Assembly: GCA_963678705.1 (NCBI GenBank) | Contig: OY783203.1 | Location: forward strand, 4,402,001-4,466,000 | Origin: Panorpa germanica | Lineage: Eukaryota > Arthropoda > Insecta > Mecoptera > Panorpidae | Direction: 5' to 3' | DNA: 64,000 bases | In this document: positions 24,694-37,000 of the stretch, piece by piece | Layout: every line of letters starts with the position of its first letter | Numbering within the stretch: the first letter of the stretch is position 1 | Position numbers and translations under genes: made by a program | Notes under the pieces: generated by a model | The model's database searches: none | The model's input: the letters and a program-made list of their open reading frames with translations, nothing else | What the model was told of the DNA's origin: nothing

Positions 24694-26965
24694 AAAGTAT
24701 TATATTTATTTATCTTTTCTTTAGAGTCTGGAGTGATTTCAACAGAATCGTGTAATAGTTCTTGTTGTCTTGCCAACACATTCTTTGGACTACACTTTTT
24801 TTATAATATTACTGCGATTTCAACAGCTATATTATATCTCCCATTAATTGTAATATTATAATTGTGTGTTTTGTATATAGTTGGTACATTTGTTTATATT
24901 TAATTTATTTATCATTTGATAAGTTAATTTGGACGTAAAATTTCCCGCTGATTCCAAATTTGAAATCCATTTTCAAATCGGTACATTATTTCGCCCATCA
25001 AATGCCGATAACTCGAAAACCGGCAGACCAAAAAAAAATTATTTGCGGATTTGGAATCAGCGTTGAATTTTACTATAGGATACGTTTAAATTTTCCAAAT
25101 CGGACACCATAAATTTTTGGGATTAGAGAATATTCTTTTATTCTGCCCGCTACCAACCTGCTACAATGTTGACAGTTCTTATGGTATCAAGACCAAATTT
25201 AATGCATTATTTGTGGTTCGAAAAATATGAGATTAATAATAAATTTAAATTTTATAGAAAAATACTTTTACATAATAAAAAAAATCAATCAATTACGTCA
25301 AGGAAACAAAATTAACACTCCAGTGTTCTACAAGCATTATAAAAAAAATATGAAAAACTATAATTAAAACGGTTTTAAAATTTGATTGAATAGTGGAATA
25401 GCTGTTTCTATGGAATATATTTTTCGCAGTACGGCAACAATAAGCAGTGCATGTCGGGAAGCCAAGCGTCCGCGTCGGTTGGCAGATCTATGCGTTACTC
25501 CTTACTCGATATACAGAGAAATACTCATGGGTTTAACACTTATTAGTAACACATGTGTGAATGAAATATTTCTAACTTTTCTAACAAATAAACAAAAACA
25601 AAGGCCGTTCTGTTCACTTATTCTAACAAATGACAGGTAATCTGTTTGATTTGACTGAATCTAAAATAAATATAAATTATATTATGATCAGTATAATAGG
25701 ATTGTATGTAACACGTTTACTGCCAAGCCTCAAAGCAAAAACCAAGTTTAAGGAGACAAATAAAAAGTCTCGAGTTTTGAAAAGATTAAATTTTTTCGAG
25801 GTTATCTTCCTTTGATTCGCTGAGCTTGATATTGTGGCAGGTTAATAGTAGATGATGGACTGTCATAAGGTGACCTTTAATTTACTGTTTTGCAGTTGTA
25901 AGTTTATACATTTAGTCAATCAAAAATTTGGCTAGATTTAGTGGTAAAATGTAGAAGGTAACAAATTTCGATAATCAAATTTCAAAAATAGTCGACCCTT
26001 GTGCGGACGGGCTAAGAGCTGCAGTATGAGCAAATTGTAAATCAACAAACGAACCAACTTAATCATATATTTTAATTACAAAAACATTATCACTAAATTT
26101 TCTTTCCAGACTATCAAAATTTTGTGATAAAAAATATGAAATAGGACGATAGTTTTATGTTAAATATGATGATCTAAACATCCTGTCTTCCAGCATCCTA
26201 CAAAATAAGATAATATTAAAAACTTATATAAAAAAAACATAATGTGTCATATCCAAGAACTAGATAAGCTTTTGGTTAAAAATAATCTTTAGTTACGAAT
26301 ATAAATTTTTTAAATTAACTTTAGCGCATGCAATTATGGCGTTTCTTTTTTCTTTTTAAGATACCGGCACGCAGGACGTCAATTCTATCAATCATGCACG
26401 ATAACATTTACACGACAAGTTATTTTGCAACAGCATACAAAAATAACTTGACTAATTTAAGGTTAAAAAAAAATAAGTGCAAAACGAGAGCAACATTTTT
26501 TCTTGAAAAGAAAACGAAATTAGTTTCATGGATGTAAGAAACGCTTGAGACTTGAAGGAGCGGTCACGAACTAAGTACGGATTTGTGTATGCAAGAAAAG
26601 TCAATCTTGTCCATTTTAACTTTATTTTACCTAAAAACGTTTCAACTCTACAGCCCTGGTACTACGGCAGTTTCAGCCGATGCTGACTCTTAAGTGTTAA
26701 TAATGCAACTAATTGGTACTTATATTAGTAATCAGTGTAAGCTCACGACGCCTTCGTTTCTAGACTACGTTTCCAGTATTCTATGTCTGCATGATAATTT
26801 GTCTGTAAATGTTATTAGAACACATTTGCAGAATTCTTCAACTTAATGCAAATTACTAAATAAAGCATTTTTAAAAACCGCTAGTTGCACATTGGTTCTA
26901 ATAACTGACAGTATTATAAGGATATACTAAAAACCGCGTTATATAGTAGAACATCCCTTATCCTT

Positions 26966-27136
26966 ATGCCGGTACCAAACGAAGCTACGAACACCTTCCA
27001 ACATTGGACGCTTGATGGTTGGATGCATCGTGTGGCCGGTGCTAGAACTAAGTGTATCCAACGTTCACGTTGGAAGAAGTTCGGGCTGTTGTCGGTCTTT
27101 CGACCCGCATCAAAAGGGATTTTGCTAACTAAATAA
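26966..27136 (+). CDS. unrecognised open frame in a GC-rich island
   Basis: From ATG at 26966 a 56-residue frame (starting MPVPNEATNTFQHW) runs through about 130 bases that are visibly richer in G+C than the surroundings. Other frames on both strands are open here too, so the coding strand is not certain. CTTCCAAC near 26994 and GTTGGAAG near 27074 form an inverted pair. I do not recognise the product; it could be a transferred or transposon-derived fragment. Confidence 0.25.
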   Translation: MPVPNEATNTFQHWTLDGWMHRVAGARTKCIQRSRWKKFGLLSVFRPASKGILLTK

Positions 27137-28530
27137 TTTTAATACTTTTAAAACATACGAGTATTTAAATTTAGCGCTGAAGGCCTTCGGATAATATTTA
27201 AATCTATGTCTAAACTTTTAGATGATAAGCAAATTGACAAACAAAAGAAATTTGAAAGATATTTGCTATATGATCGTTCTTCATCGAAGACAAACGAAGA
27301 TGAAGAATGAAAGTGAAAACAAACCTTTCGTTGACTAAAACTCAAATCAACAACAAAACAATATGTATACAATTAACTAAGAAAATTACAACAACGTACG
27401 ATATATAATGTAGAAAACTGTACATTGCCTTACAAAAATTAATTCGCTGGACATATTACAGCTACAGGCTAATAATTCATGCTATATTTAACCGCGCACT
27501 TTAGAACCACTGTCTTGATATACATGCAGTGCAGTGTTAATTCATTTGATCTAATAACTAGTGTCAATAAGTACTAAGTACATTCTCTTGGAGGTCAACT
27601 ATTTTAATACAGCAGTGATGAATTATATAATTAAATAAAATGCTGTAACAATTATTTCTGATTAAAAAGAATATTAATGCTTCAAATAAAATAATTATAA
27701 ATAAAGCCTACAAGAAATACTACAACATAAATTTCATAATTTCATTAGCCCGAACGTATCGATTTCTGTTTTTCAAGATTAGTGTCAAAACTTTTTCTAA
27801 CCTACAAAACTTTTTTTCATAATTATATCTTTTCCACAATTTTTTCCACGAGCTGCAAAAGATTAATATTATTATAGACGCGCAGGTATTGTAGAGTACG
27901 AATACACATATACAGATAAACAGGTAGCTCTAGAAAGCATGTACTTGTGTATTCACACCTTTGGAATTACAGTCAAATCACATGATTAAATACATTCGTA
28001 GAGTGATAGATGGCGCCACTATTGACAAATTCAAATGATTTTTAGATAGTACCAACCTTCAAACGATATGTGTCAAAATTGTATGACATTCCGAACATTA
28101 ATTTACGAGTTACGGTGGTTTTAGTGGTGCTACTTTTGTTCAGTCCAAATAACAAAGCTATTGGTTTGCTTCAACGGCTCTGTATAACTAGGTACATAAA
28201 CAGTCGAATAATTCACAACAGGTACAGAAGGATTACCATTAAGGGCTGAAACAAATAATTTTCTTGAAGGGACAATTCCTTGTTAAGCTATTCACTGTCA
28301 CCTGAGATAATCTACTTGTGCCATAGTCTGTAAACTAAGTAAGATTAGAAATACTTCAAAGAAGTGCTTGACGGGTTTTAGGAGAATTATAAGGTTTATT
28401 CAAATTCTTTAGTAAGAGTTTAAATTGGACCTTTACATATGTTAAATAATTCATTACATTTAACACTTGTCTCTTATTGGAAATAATGTGATACTAGTTT
28501 CAACCCTTGACGAACTTTGGTGGTCAGAAA

Positions 28531-28604
28531 TATAAAAGCGCCGTCTTGCTTCACTGAGGGTGAAGATACGACTCTCTTAAGACACTGAGACTCTTCATCT
28601 TCAT
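28531..28604 (+). promoter_or_regulatory. candidate TATA promoter and non-coding first exon
   Basis: TATAAAAG at 28531-28538 is followed about 20 bases on by TTCACTGAG, an initiator-like site, and the stretch then ends at a consensus donor, CATA|GTAAGT, at 28604/28605. A possible second exon is 30748-30780: a strong acceptor TTTTCTTTTCAG, then GAAAATGGAG and a GTATTT donor. The arrangement is suggestive but untested. Confidence 0.3.
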
Positions 28605-28689
28605 AGTAAGTTTTGTCTGACACATTGTGTCCACTACAGACAAGTCTGTTTTAAGATATTCTTTAAACATTATCTATTGCTGAGTAAGC

Positions 28690-28990
28690 TATTCATTTTA
28701 TGTATCTTTCCTGCACTCCCTCTATTTTCTCTTGCTCTCCGTACCACCAAATCTCTAACCCGTATAGAAGCATGCTTGCTATTTTTATTATTTTCCAGAG
28801 GGTTTAGCCTGAAGAGTGTGAGGTAAAAGACAGGAAAATGAAATAATAGAGGGTTTGTCGAGAGAGGTCAAGGAAGACAAAACGTGAGAGACGGAGGTAC
28901 AGCCAAAAAGGAAGGAGAAGCAGGAAACGGTGAAAAGGAAGGAAGAGGGTAAAGAGAAGAAGAAACATAAAATACTGTGGTCTAGAAAAG
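28690..28990. mobile_element. LINE fragment with inverted 5' portion
   Basis: On the minus strand 28690-28800 encodes LWKIIKIASMLLYGLEIWWY, followed by IEGVQERYIK, closely resembling the end of the reverse-transcriptase region of insect non-LTR elements. On the plus strand, starting immediately after the junction at about 28801, EECEVKDRKMK and a long lysine/arginine/glutamate-rich purine tract correspond to the sequence that normally follows. The order is what a twin-primed insertion with 5' inversion gives. Frames are broken, so the copy is dead. Confidence 0.65.
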
Positions 28991-29097
28991 TTAAGATTAA
29001 TTTTAAGTTGAAATTCTATAAAATGTTGTAAGAAATATTAATGTATTAATATTAATAATATAATAATAAAATAAATATTTGTATATTTAACTTACTA

Positions 29098-29332
29098 ACG
29101 TCGGCCTATTTTCGAAGCTGAGTCTTAATAGTCACCGACGACAGTATTTGTGGTGTCTGTTCCCATATATGTGAACCACACCTCTGCCTAATAAGTGTAC
29201 GATTATGTATTTACATAATCAATTTAATTAGATAACAACCAAACCCAGAAAATATAATTCTGTTCCGGGGATCGAACTCGAAGACACAGCAGTGTAGCGT
29301 CAAGTATTTATGCTCTCCCCCACTGTGTCGTT
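29098..29332 (-). repeat. tRNA-derived SINE, near full length
   Basis: Read on the minus strand it has a head starting AACGACACAGTG, a B box in GAGTTCGATCCCCGG, a body with TTCTGGGTTTGGTTGTTATC, and a tail ending in the CGACGTTAG stretch. It is about 235 bp. A, B box and body order match the copies at 41461 and 60953. Confidence 0.88.
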
Positions 29333-29339
29333 AAGAATT

Positions 29340-32300
29340 TACTTATAACAATAATAAAATAATATAGAAAAAAATGAAGCCGTATTATAAGAATGTTGAA
29401 CGACCTATGCGGGTCTATTTTCACATAAAAATTGTCAACTATAATGTGGGCAACATTATACATGTGTGTGTAACGTATAACAGCACGCACACAATCTTAA
29501 TTAAAAATCAATCATATTGACTAACAGGAAATTATCACTTTATTAATTTTATAGAAGTATGAGCAATATATATATATAGTTGTACTACTGTTAATTTCTA
29601 CTCAAACCTACTGACAACTCGAATAGACAATAACGAATCACCTACGATAATTAATCACAAAATACGAGTATTATCTCACCAATTATTAAGTCATAAAAAT
29701 TATATAGATCCAATTATCTGATATAATATGAATTAAAAATTAAGTATAGAAGAACTGATAATTAGCTGTCCATTTACAAAATAATGTTGAATTTATTTTA
29801 TTGGGTTGTCATAAAAATATATCATTTACTACTTCGTAATCCAATAATCTTTATGGTTTTCTAGATAACACCATAAGACTATGATTACCTGCCATGGCGG
29901 ATTTCACGCTGTTTAAAGCAGTCCACATTAACGAATTTAACTAGAGCGCACTATAGGGGATAGTACATAAACTATGTGGATTGGTTAGGGGAGCAGGGGT
30001 AAGGGGGTACTCCGTATTCGTTTTTTCATAAATTAGTCAAAGTCAACAACTTTTCATAATTTAGAATATGATAGATTGATAGATAGAAGATTATGACTTG
30101 GCAACGTCGCAATACGCGAGGGTTTCAAATACCATAAATATACAGTAAAGAGTTGAGAGTAAAGGGCAAGCAAGTCGTGTTTTGATCAGTATACGAATGC
30201 AACGTTGCCATATCTAAAGAACAACGCAGTGGGATTCTTTTTTGTTTCTGCGCTTGTGAGACTCGCCGAAAGAGACCAGTACAGTTTCATAGGTTGACCA
30301 TGACTGCTTCCTGAGAACGTCCTTAAAGAAAGTGTCAAATTATCCGAAAATTAAAAAAGTTGAATCAAATCAATTAATCTAACAACTTGGACTGTTATGA
30401 TTTGGTGACAGTAAACATCAAATGTTTGACAAAATGCCAAAAACAAATAAAAACTTCTAAACAAACATGAAAATCAGTACAAATATATCCCAACAATATT
30501 TAATCAAGCACAAAAAATATGCAATTAATCTACTCAATGTGATAAATTCTAAGTTCTGACACGTAAACAAGTAATATTAGTAGGGACTACAGGCTATGGG
30601 TGTAGGTTGTATACAAGTTCTTTTTATCGCTATGAACAGCTAATACATCTTTGTTGTTGACCTATTTCAAGACAATAACGCTAGGTAGACCGCACAAATT
30701 AGTTTTCCAACATTCCCATTATAGGTAGAGATTTGTTTTCTTTTCAGAAGTAACGACATTATATAACGGTGAAAATGGAGGTATTTTATTAAAAATCCTA
30801 CTCGCTAACTACATTTATGAACATTTTACATTCAAAAATTTATATTTAAATTTGATATTTATTTATGCTAAAAAAATTAACATTTCAAATTAATTCAAAA
30901 AGGTTACATAAATTTTATATAAATAAATTATGTTTTTTTACGTAATCAAATTACATTTTACATAAATAATAAGTGCTCTGTTTGATCCTTGTTTATGACT
31001 ATACAAACAATATAAGTAAACTATTTTTAATTATAGTTCAAATTATGATAGATGATGATATTTATCTTATTCCTTAGTACATATAGTATTAATAAATTAA
31101 TGAGACAGTGCTTTCTCATTATTTCGTACATTTATACGACACAACCTGTTTTAAGCATGGATCGTCTTCGATCTCTCATAATTTGAACTAAACGAGTGTT
31201 AATTTTAAGAATATTGTAAAATTTAGGTAAACAATTTCTCGCTATATAGAAAAGATAACCTATACCTTTGTAAATATATACGGTTTGGGGTAATACCTAA
31301 AATCTTACTCGACCCCTCGCTTATATCTACATTTTTATCTATTAATAGCACAGTTATATGTATTTAAGGTTTACGTAACATTTAAAAATGACTTTTACGT
31401 ATAAAATGTTATCTAAATATAACGTCTATATAAATAAACAATCATAAAATATACTTTTTTAGATTAATAGAATCATTAAACGCCTTTTTTGGATTATTAA
31501 ACTCATAGTCAGTTTCTGTCAAGGTTGTATTTTTACCATTACCTTTTCCGATTAAATATTACTAGGTTTCGTTTAGTTAACGAAAAGTAATATCCATATT
31601 AACGTGTTCGCGGGTAGTCTATTGTGATATACTATTACTGAAAAACTGTACAAAGAGATTCTCAATAATTGATATATCAAAAATTATTGAAAAATTCTAC
31701 ATCTGCCTACCATATTAATATTACTAACATAATGTTAATGTTTCTCGTAATAACTTTTAGAGAATTGGACTTAGATATTAATTTAAATGACTACCCATAA
31801 TAATTTACCATTAAGAAAGTGTAGTCTAAAAAATTGATTTCATCTATATCACTTTATGCGAAAATACAACACAAAAAATTGAAAACAATTTTAATGCCAG
31901 ATAAAAAATGTTTGTTTATTCTGAGATTGTATTCAAACAAAGAAAGAAAGCCAACAAGTGTTTTTATTTGTAGAGTAATTAACAAATACATATAATAATA
32001 TTATAATTATTTTTAAGCATGTACATGTGAACGACCCGTACCGTATATTACGTTAACTTTAAGAGATCAAAGGGTTAACTTAACAACCAGTTTATTTACT
32101 GGTTTCTAAATTTCTTGAAATTTTTATATTAAGGGGATCGTCTTATAGGCAACCAAATATCATAAAAATAGTGCGTACAGACGGGTATATAGTCAGTTTG
32201 AAACTGTAATTAAGCCTTCCAGTATAGGGGAATTAAGTAAAATAATACTTGCATTTGTACTTTAATATTTTTTAAATATTTATTTGAGTGCATCAACTGT

Positions 32301-33200
32301 TAGTAATTTAGGAATTCCTTCACATATATAAGATCAACATAGTAGGTGGTCGTTGGAGGACGTTAATTAAACTAATTTAATCAACTTTAAATTGTCACGG
32401 ATTAATTATTAACATTTTTGCTGTAGATGAACAATCTATTCTACTACACTCTAACATATAAATAAATCTAGTTATCTTTAAGATTAATTTATACTTGTTC
32501 TACATTATTTTTCTTATTTGTCAATTATAGTACAAACCATTCGCAAAATAACCTGAGCTGTGCGTGATTGCGTGAAGTGTATACATATTTCTTACGTCAC
32601 TGAGAGAAAAACAACAGGAACAATAACAATAATTAATTTTCTTAAATCACTCTTTTCCTACTCTAAGTCAATGATTTATTACTAAGCATTATTGAAAGAA
32701 AAATTTGATGAATTAAAATTATGTATAAAAACTAACAAAACTACATTTAATTAAATATAGAATAGCGAAATAATGATTGAAGAAGGCGGGAATATTATTT
32801 TAAGATACAAGAGCTGACGGCAATTACGTAATACAAATTACTAATTTTAGCTTATTAATTGGGTTATAAGAATGTTTATTTCTTTAAATAAGAATCAGTC
32901 AATATTATTTGAACAGTAATTTCAAAATTAAAATGGATATGATAAAAGCACGTAGATATTTAACACATAATAATAATTAAATATTTGAATAAAAATGTTG
33001 GGCTTGTGAACACATTTTTAGAGGTAGCTTTTATACATCTTTAATTGAAATATATGTTAATATTTGTATATTTATAAATTTATCTATAAAAAATTTTAAT
33101 ATTAGTTTTGCCGCTTGTTTTCTTGCTTCTACGTATGATGTCACAGAAATAATAAGTAACAGAGATTGTTTTTCTCTTTTCACAGTAATCATAATACAAA
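29340..33200. other. non-coding region
   Basis: No supportable gene except two isolated exon-like pieces: the acceptor-ATG-donor block at 30748-30780, and a minus-strand CCGCCATGGCAG|GTAATC near 29887-29905 that would make a good start-codon exon. A SINE-tail-like stretch lies at 32338-32380. A sequence around 31136-31190 recurs at 53950-54000. Confidence 0.5.
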
Positions 33201-33205
33201 ACTTG

Positions 33206-33292
33206 ATGGGATGCACAACTCAACTGTTAGTAGTAAAAGACGTACCACAGACACACTTGTATGCATCTTTGTTTTATAAAAGTCATAGGGTC
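33206..33292 (+). repeat. promoter-like repeat shared with 63133-63214
   Basis: Both loci contain ACAACTCAACTGTTAGTAG (or with AGCTG), CAGACACAC/CAAACACAC and TATAAAAG, in the same order and spacing over about 85 bases. At 63133 it lies about 55 bases before a small secreted-peptide gene; here no comparable gene follows. It may be a duplicated promoter or a transposon end. Confidence 0.65.
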
Positions 33293-34004
33293 ATTCGTAT
33301 GGTCAAAATGACTATTTTAATTGTCAATATCTCCTATAATGCGACTTATCACAACCTTATTAATATATAGTTCAAATTTATAAAAATTTAGGCATGGTTC
33401 ACAAATTATATCAAACCATACTAATCCGTAGAAAAGCTGTCTTTGCTACACTATTGTAAAAAAAATTATACGGAATAAACTTCTTCTTAATCTATCTTGT
33501 ACAGTCAAACAGTAAACATCATCTTTGCGAATAAGATATTAATATTTACTTAATTACGTATGTACGTGTTTCTTATGATAGATAAAACCATCAATAGTGT
33601 GTTATAAACTTTGTTATATTACCAGTAAAGTTGTTTTTTCATATTTATTTTAGTGCGTCAACTTAGATTAGTGCGATGTAATAAAGTAATATATAAATTC
33701 ACAAATAGCATCAGCATATGCATTTACAATCAGGATATTACATCAGTTTATTAAATAAAATCAACTCAATTTGTTAGACGATCCCTGCTATGAAATAGTT
33801 GTATAAAAGTTTTTGCAATGTTGCAGATTTATTATTAAGGCATCTACTAAGGAACACTAGATTCTATAGAGAATTGTCTTGGAGTGCAGGGTTGAAACTT
33901 TGTAAGCTAAGCGCAAGGTTGCCACAAGAATAAATTATAATACAACACTTTTACGAAAAAAGCGTTATACCGCTGGCTAATTAGTTTATAATTATATATA
34001 TACA

Positions 34005-34078
34005 TAATCAATTTAACTTGATAACAACAGCAGTCAGCGTCAAGCATCAATATTCTCGCCCACTGCGTTGTCTATGAA
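34005..34078 (-). repeat. tRNA-derived SINE, internally deleted
   Basis: The minus strand reads GACAACGCAGTGGGCGAGAA, a degenerate TAGACTG region, then directly GTTGTTATCAAG of the SINE body. The B box region is deleted. Confidence 0.7.
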
Positions 34079-34099
34079 GGTTAGTAGATTTATAAATTT

Positions 34100-37000
34100 T
34101 GTAGACAATTATTTATGCGAAATTTTGTAAAATTTGTCATGCTAATAAATGTTTAATTGTTATTATTTTTAGATAATTACAAAGATGCAATGTTGAAGTT
34201 TCAAAAATAGGAAATAACCAGGAAAAACAGAATATATTTAATGTTAAATAAAATATAATATAAAAAGGAAATTCCGAAATAAAATTATATTTAATATTTT
34301 TGTATTAAACTAAAAATAGCATATCTTCACAAGCGAACTACAGGTTATATTGGTACTAAGTAAGTCTGCAAGGTGTATGCAGCTTTATTGACAAGCTTGG
34401 TGTTCGTTATCCTCATATTTAAGCTTGCGCCGACCTTATTATATAAGTTTAAAATACGCTAACACCTTACAAAGATAGCTTAATACAATGTAATTTCAAT
34501 TGTTGAAATGGTTGATGTTTGTATTAAATAACTAATAGTAAATTACAAATATATATTATTATTAATAATTAAAAAGAAATTTTCATTACAAATTACATTG
34601 TCTAATTTAAAACACCCTGTATTATAAAAGTATACATATGTTTAAGAATGCAATGACACATGTTTAAGAATGTAAGTTTTTTCCTTTTTCTTTCAACATA
34701 CTCCTTGCGTTTTATAAACATTTGGTCACCCTACTTTAAAATGGGGCACTTGTTACTAATATAATATTATATTGCATGTATGTAACATGAGTGTACATGA
34801 GTACATATGACAAACTATTTCAAGCCCAACATGACAGCAGTAAAATTCCAGGTTCATAATATAATTGTCAAACATAGTAATACATGATTTAAAACATGGT
34901 ACATAACATATATTGCAAACCATTGTTATTTTTTGAATTTTATAAACATATTATTTTAGGCATATTCAATTTGTTGTATATAGTTATTTGAATCAACATG
35001 CCAAACAGCACAGGTCAAATATTGATTACAAATGAAACCAAAAACATTTTAAACAAAAATTGTTTTCTTATTTTAAATAGAATAAATATGACATCAGTAT
35101 ACCTGAAATCATACGCGTCCATAGAAATTTTCGGGAGAGAGGATGCCAAGTGCATTAACTAGAGCTCTGACAATCAATCTCCCTTTTTACCCTTATTTAA
35201 AGATTAAAATTAATAATAATTGATTGTCAAAAAAACACTTGTGTAGTCAATACTTCGAAATTAGTAAACAAAGCAAAAAAAAGTAACAAAAAACACGTCC
35301 ACACCTGCGGCACGCGAGAACTAAAAAGAACAAGTTCGTACGCTGTACTTCACATAGCAAAAATAGATATAAATTTCAATAATGCAATAAGTGTCCTCAA
35401 TGTTATAAGTTTTACGATTAATCGCATTAAAATTTAGAATTGAACACATAATTATTACAAATAATATTAAAAAATTGCAGTACATCTAATAATATGGCCA
35501 AGGACTGTATTAAACTATATTGAACAGATATCGATATCTCAAAAATCGTGACACTTTGCACAATTGACATAAGAAGACCTGACACCACCGGTGTACATAG
35601 AAATGTTCAAGAGCGAAGAGAAAATAATCGTTTTATATAATAGAAGATATTTTATTATGGTATTTTGAGAACGGGACTAGTATATTGCATACGAGTAACC
35701 TCTAAGCAATTCGATTCAATTCTATCTAGTCTAAATTTATACATAGCATTGTAAATTTGAACGGTTGTAATGTGTGTGGAATCACAGGGCATAGTGGGAA
35801 GAACGCTTACTAGATAAAATAACATAGATAACTATAGATAACAATCGACCATTCCAAATGTGAAAACATCTTTTAAAAAAGTTATAACAATTTCTGTTAA
35901 AAGTGCGTAATCAAAATACTCGTATATCTAATATACCTTGCTAAACAATAATCTAATATATTTTTCTACTTAATTTAAAGAGTGTTATTATTGTACATGT
36001 AATTTGAATTAAATCTCCGGCGCATCAAAAGATAAATCTGACACTATATAAATAATTTCACAAGACTAAATTTACTGCACAATTCATCTATATTTACTTA
36101 TTAAACATTATTACTAATCTAACAAGTATTTACATTGTGTAAAAATAGAAACTATGTTCTCTATTGCAGGTCCTCTTGAATCTGTTGATAATTTCACGGA
36201 TTCGCGCGAATGAGTTCCAGTAATTAAATTATTATAAGTATGACCAATACAACTGCTATATTTAGCTGTAACATTAAACGTACACGATACGATGTCTGAT
36301 CAAGATACAAGTATCTGCTGTACTCTTATTCTAATTAACTTTCTAGATTTGGTTTTTAATTTTGATGAACTAATATCTCTTTCTAAAACAAGTATGTCAA
36401 GTATCAATTTTAATCTCTATTAAGTATGAGTATATATTATTGATAGAAACAGTTAATGTTAAATATTAATTAAGCATATGTTCATATAATTACATTGGAA
36501 ATTTGCACATTTGCTTTTTATTTCGTTTGAGTTTATTATATAGTTAGAAGTCTACTGTATTTGTGCGTTAGTAAACAAAAGTTAACTTATTTTAGCAATT
36601 TTAGTTGTTTATATCCATTTGTACTTTATTAAAATTCACTTATTCCATTTTTTGTTGTAATTCATAGGTATACACAAGAAATAGGTATTTATTTTGATCT
36701 AATGTAGTTCTGCTATTATTTATTACATACATTGTGCATTTTATGAATTTTTCTATCAGGTATATGGACGGCTTATTTTTAGAGCGTTATTAATAAACTA
36801 TATGTTATAATAAATGTTTGTCGACATGAGATTTTTATGATCACTGTCTTCTAATCGGATCCATCATAACTAGCTAATAAATACCTTTGAAGATTATATT
36901 TGTGTTATATCTATAACACAAATAATCAGTTCTAGTTCAAATACCCTATCTCAGGATTAGAATTCCTAAATATCATTAAAATCCGACGAAACGTAACATT

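Noticed and set aside
25386..25640. 84-codon frame in a locally GC-richer patch
   Set aside because: Both strands carry short open frames here and no family or splice evidence was found; kept out of the features.
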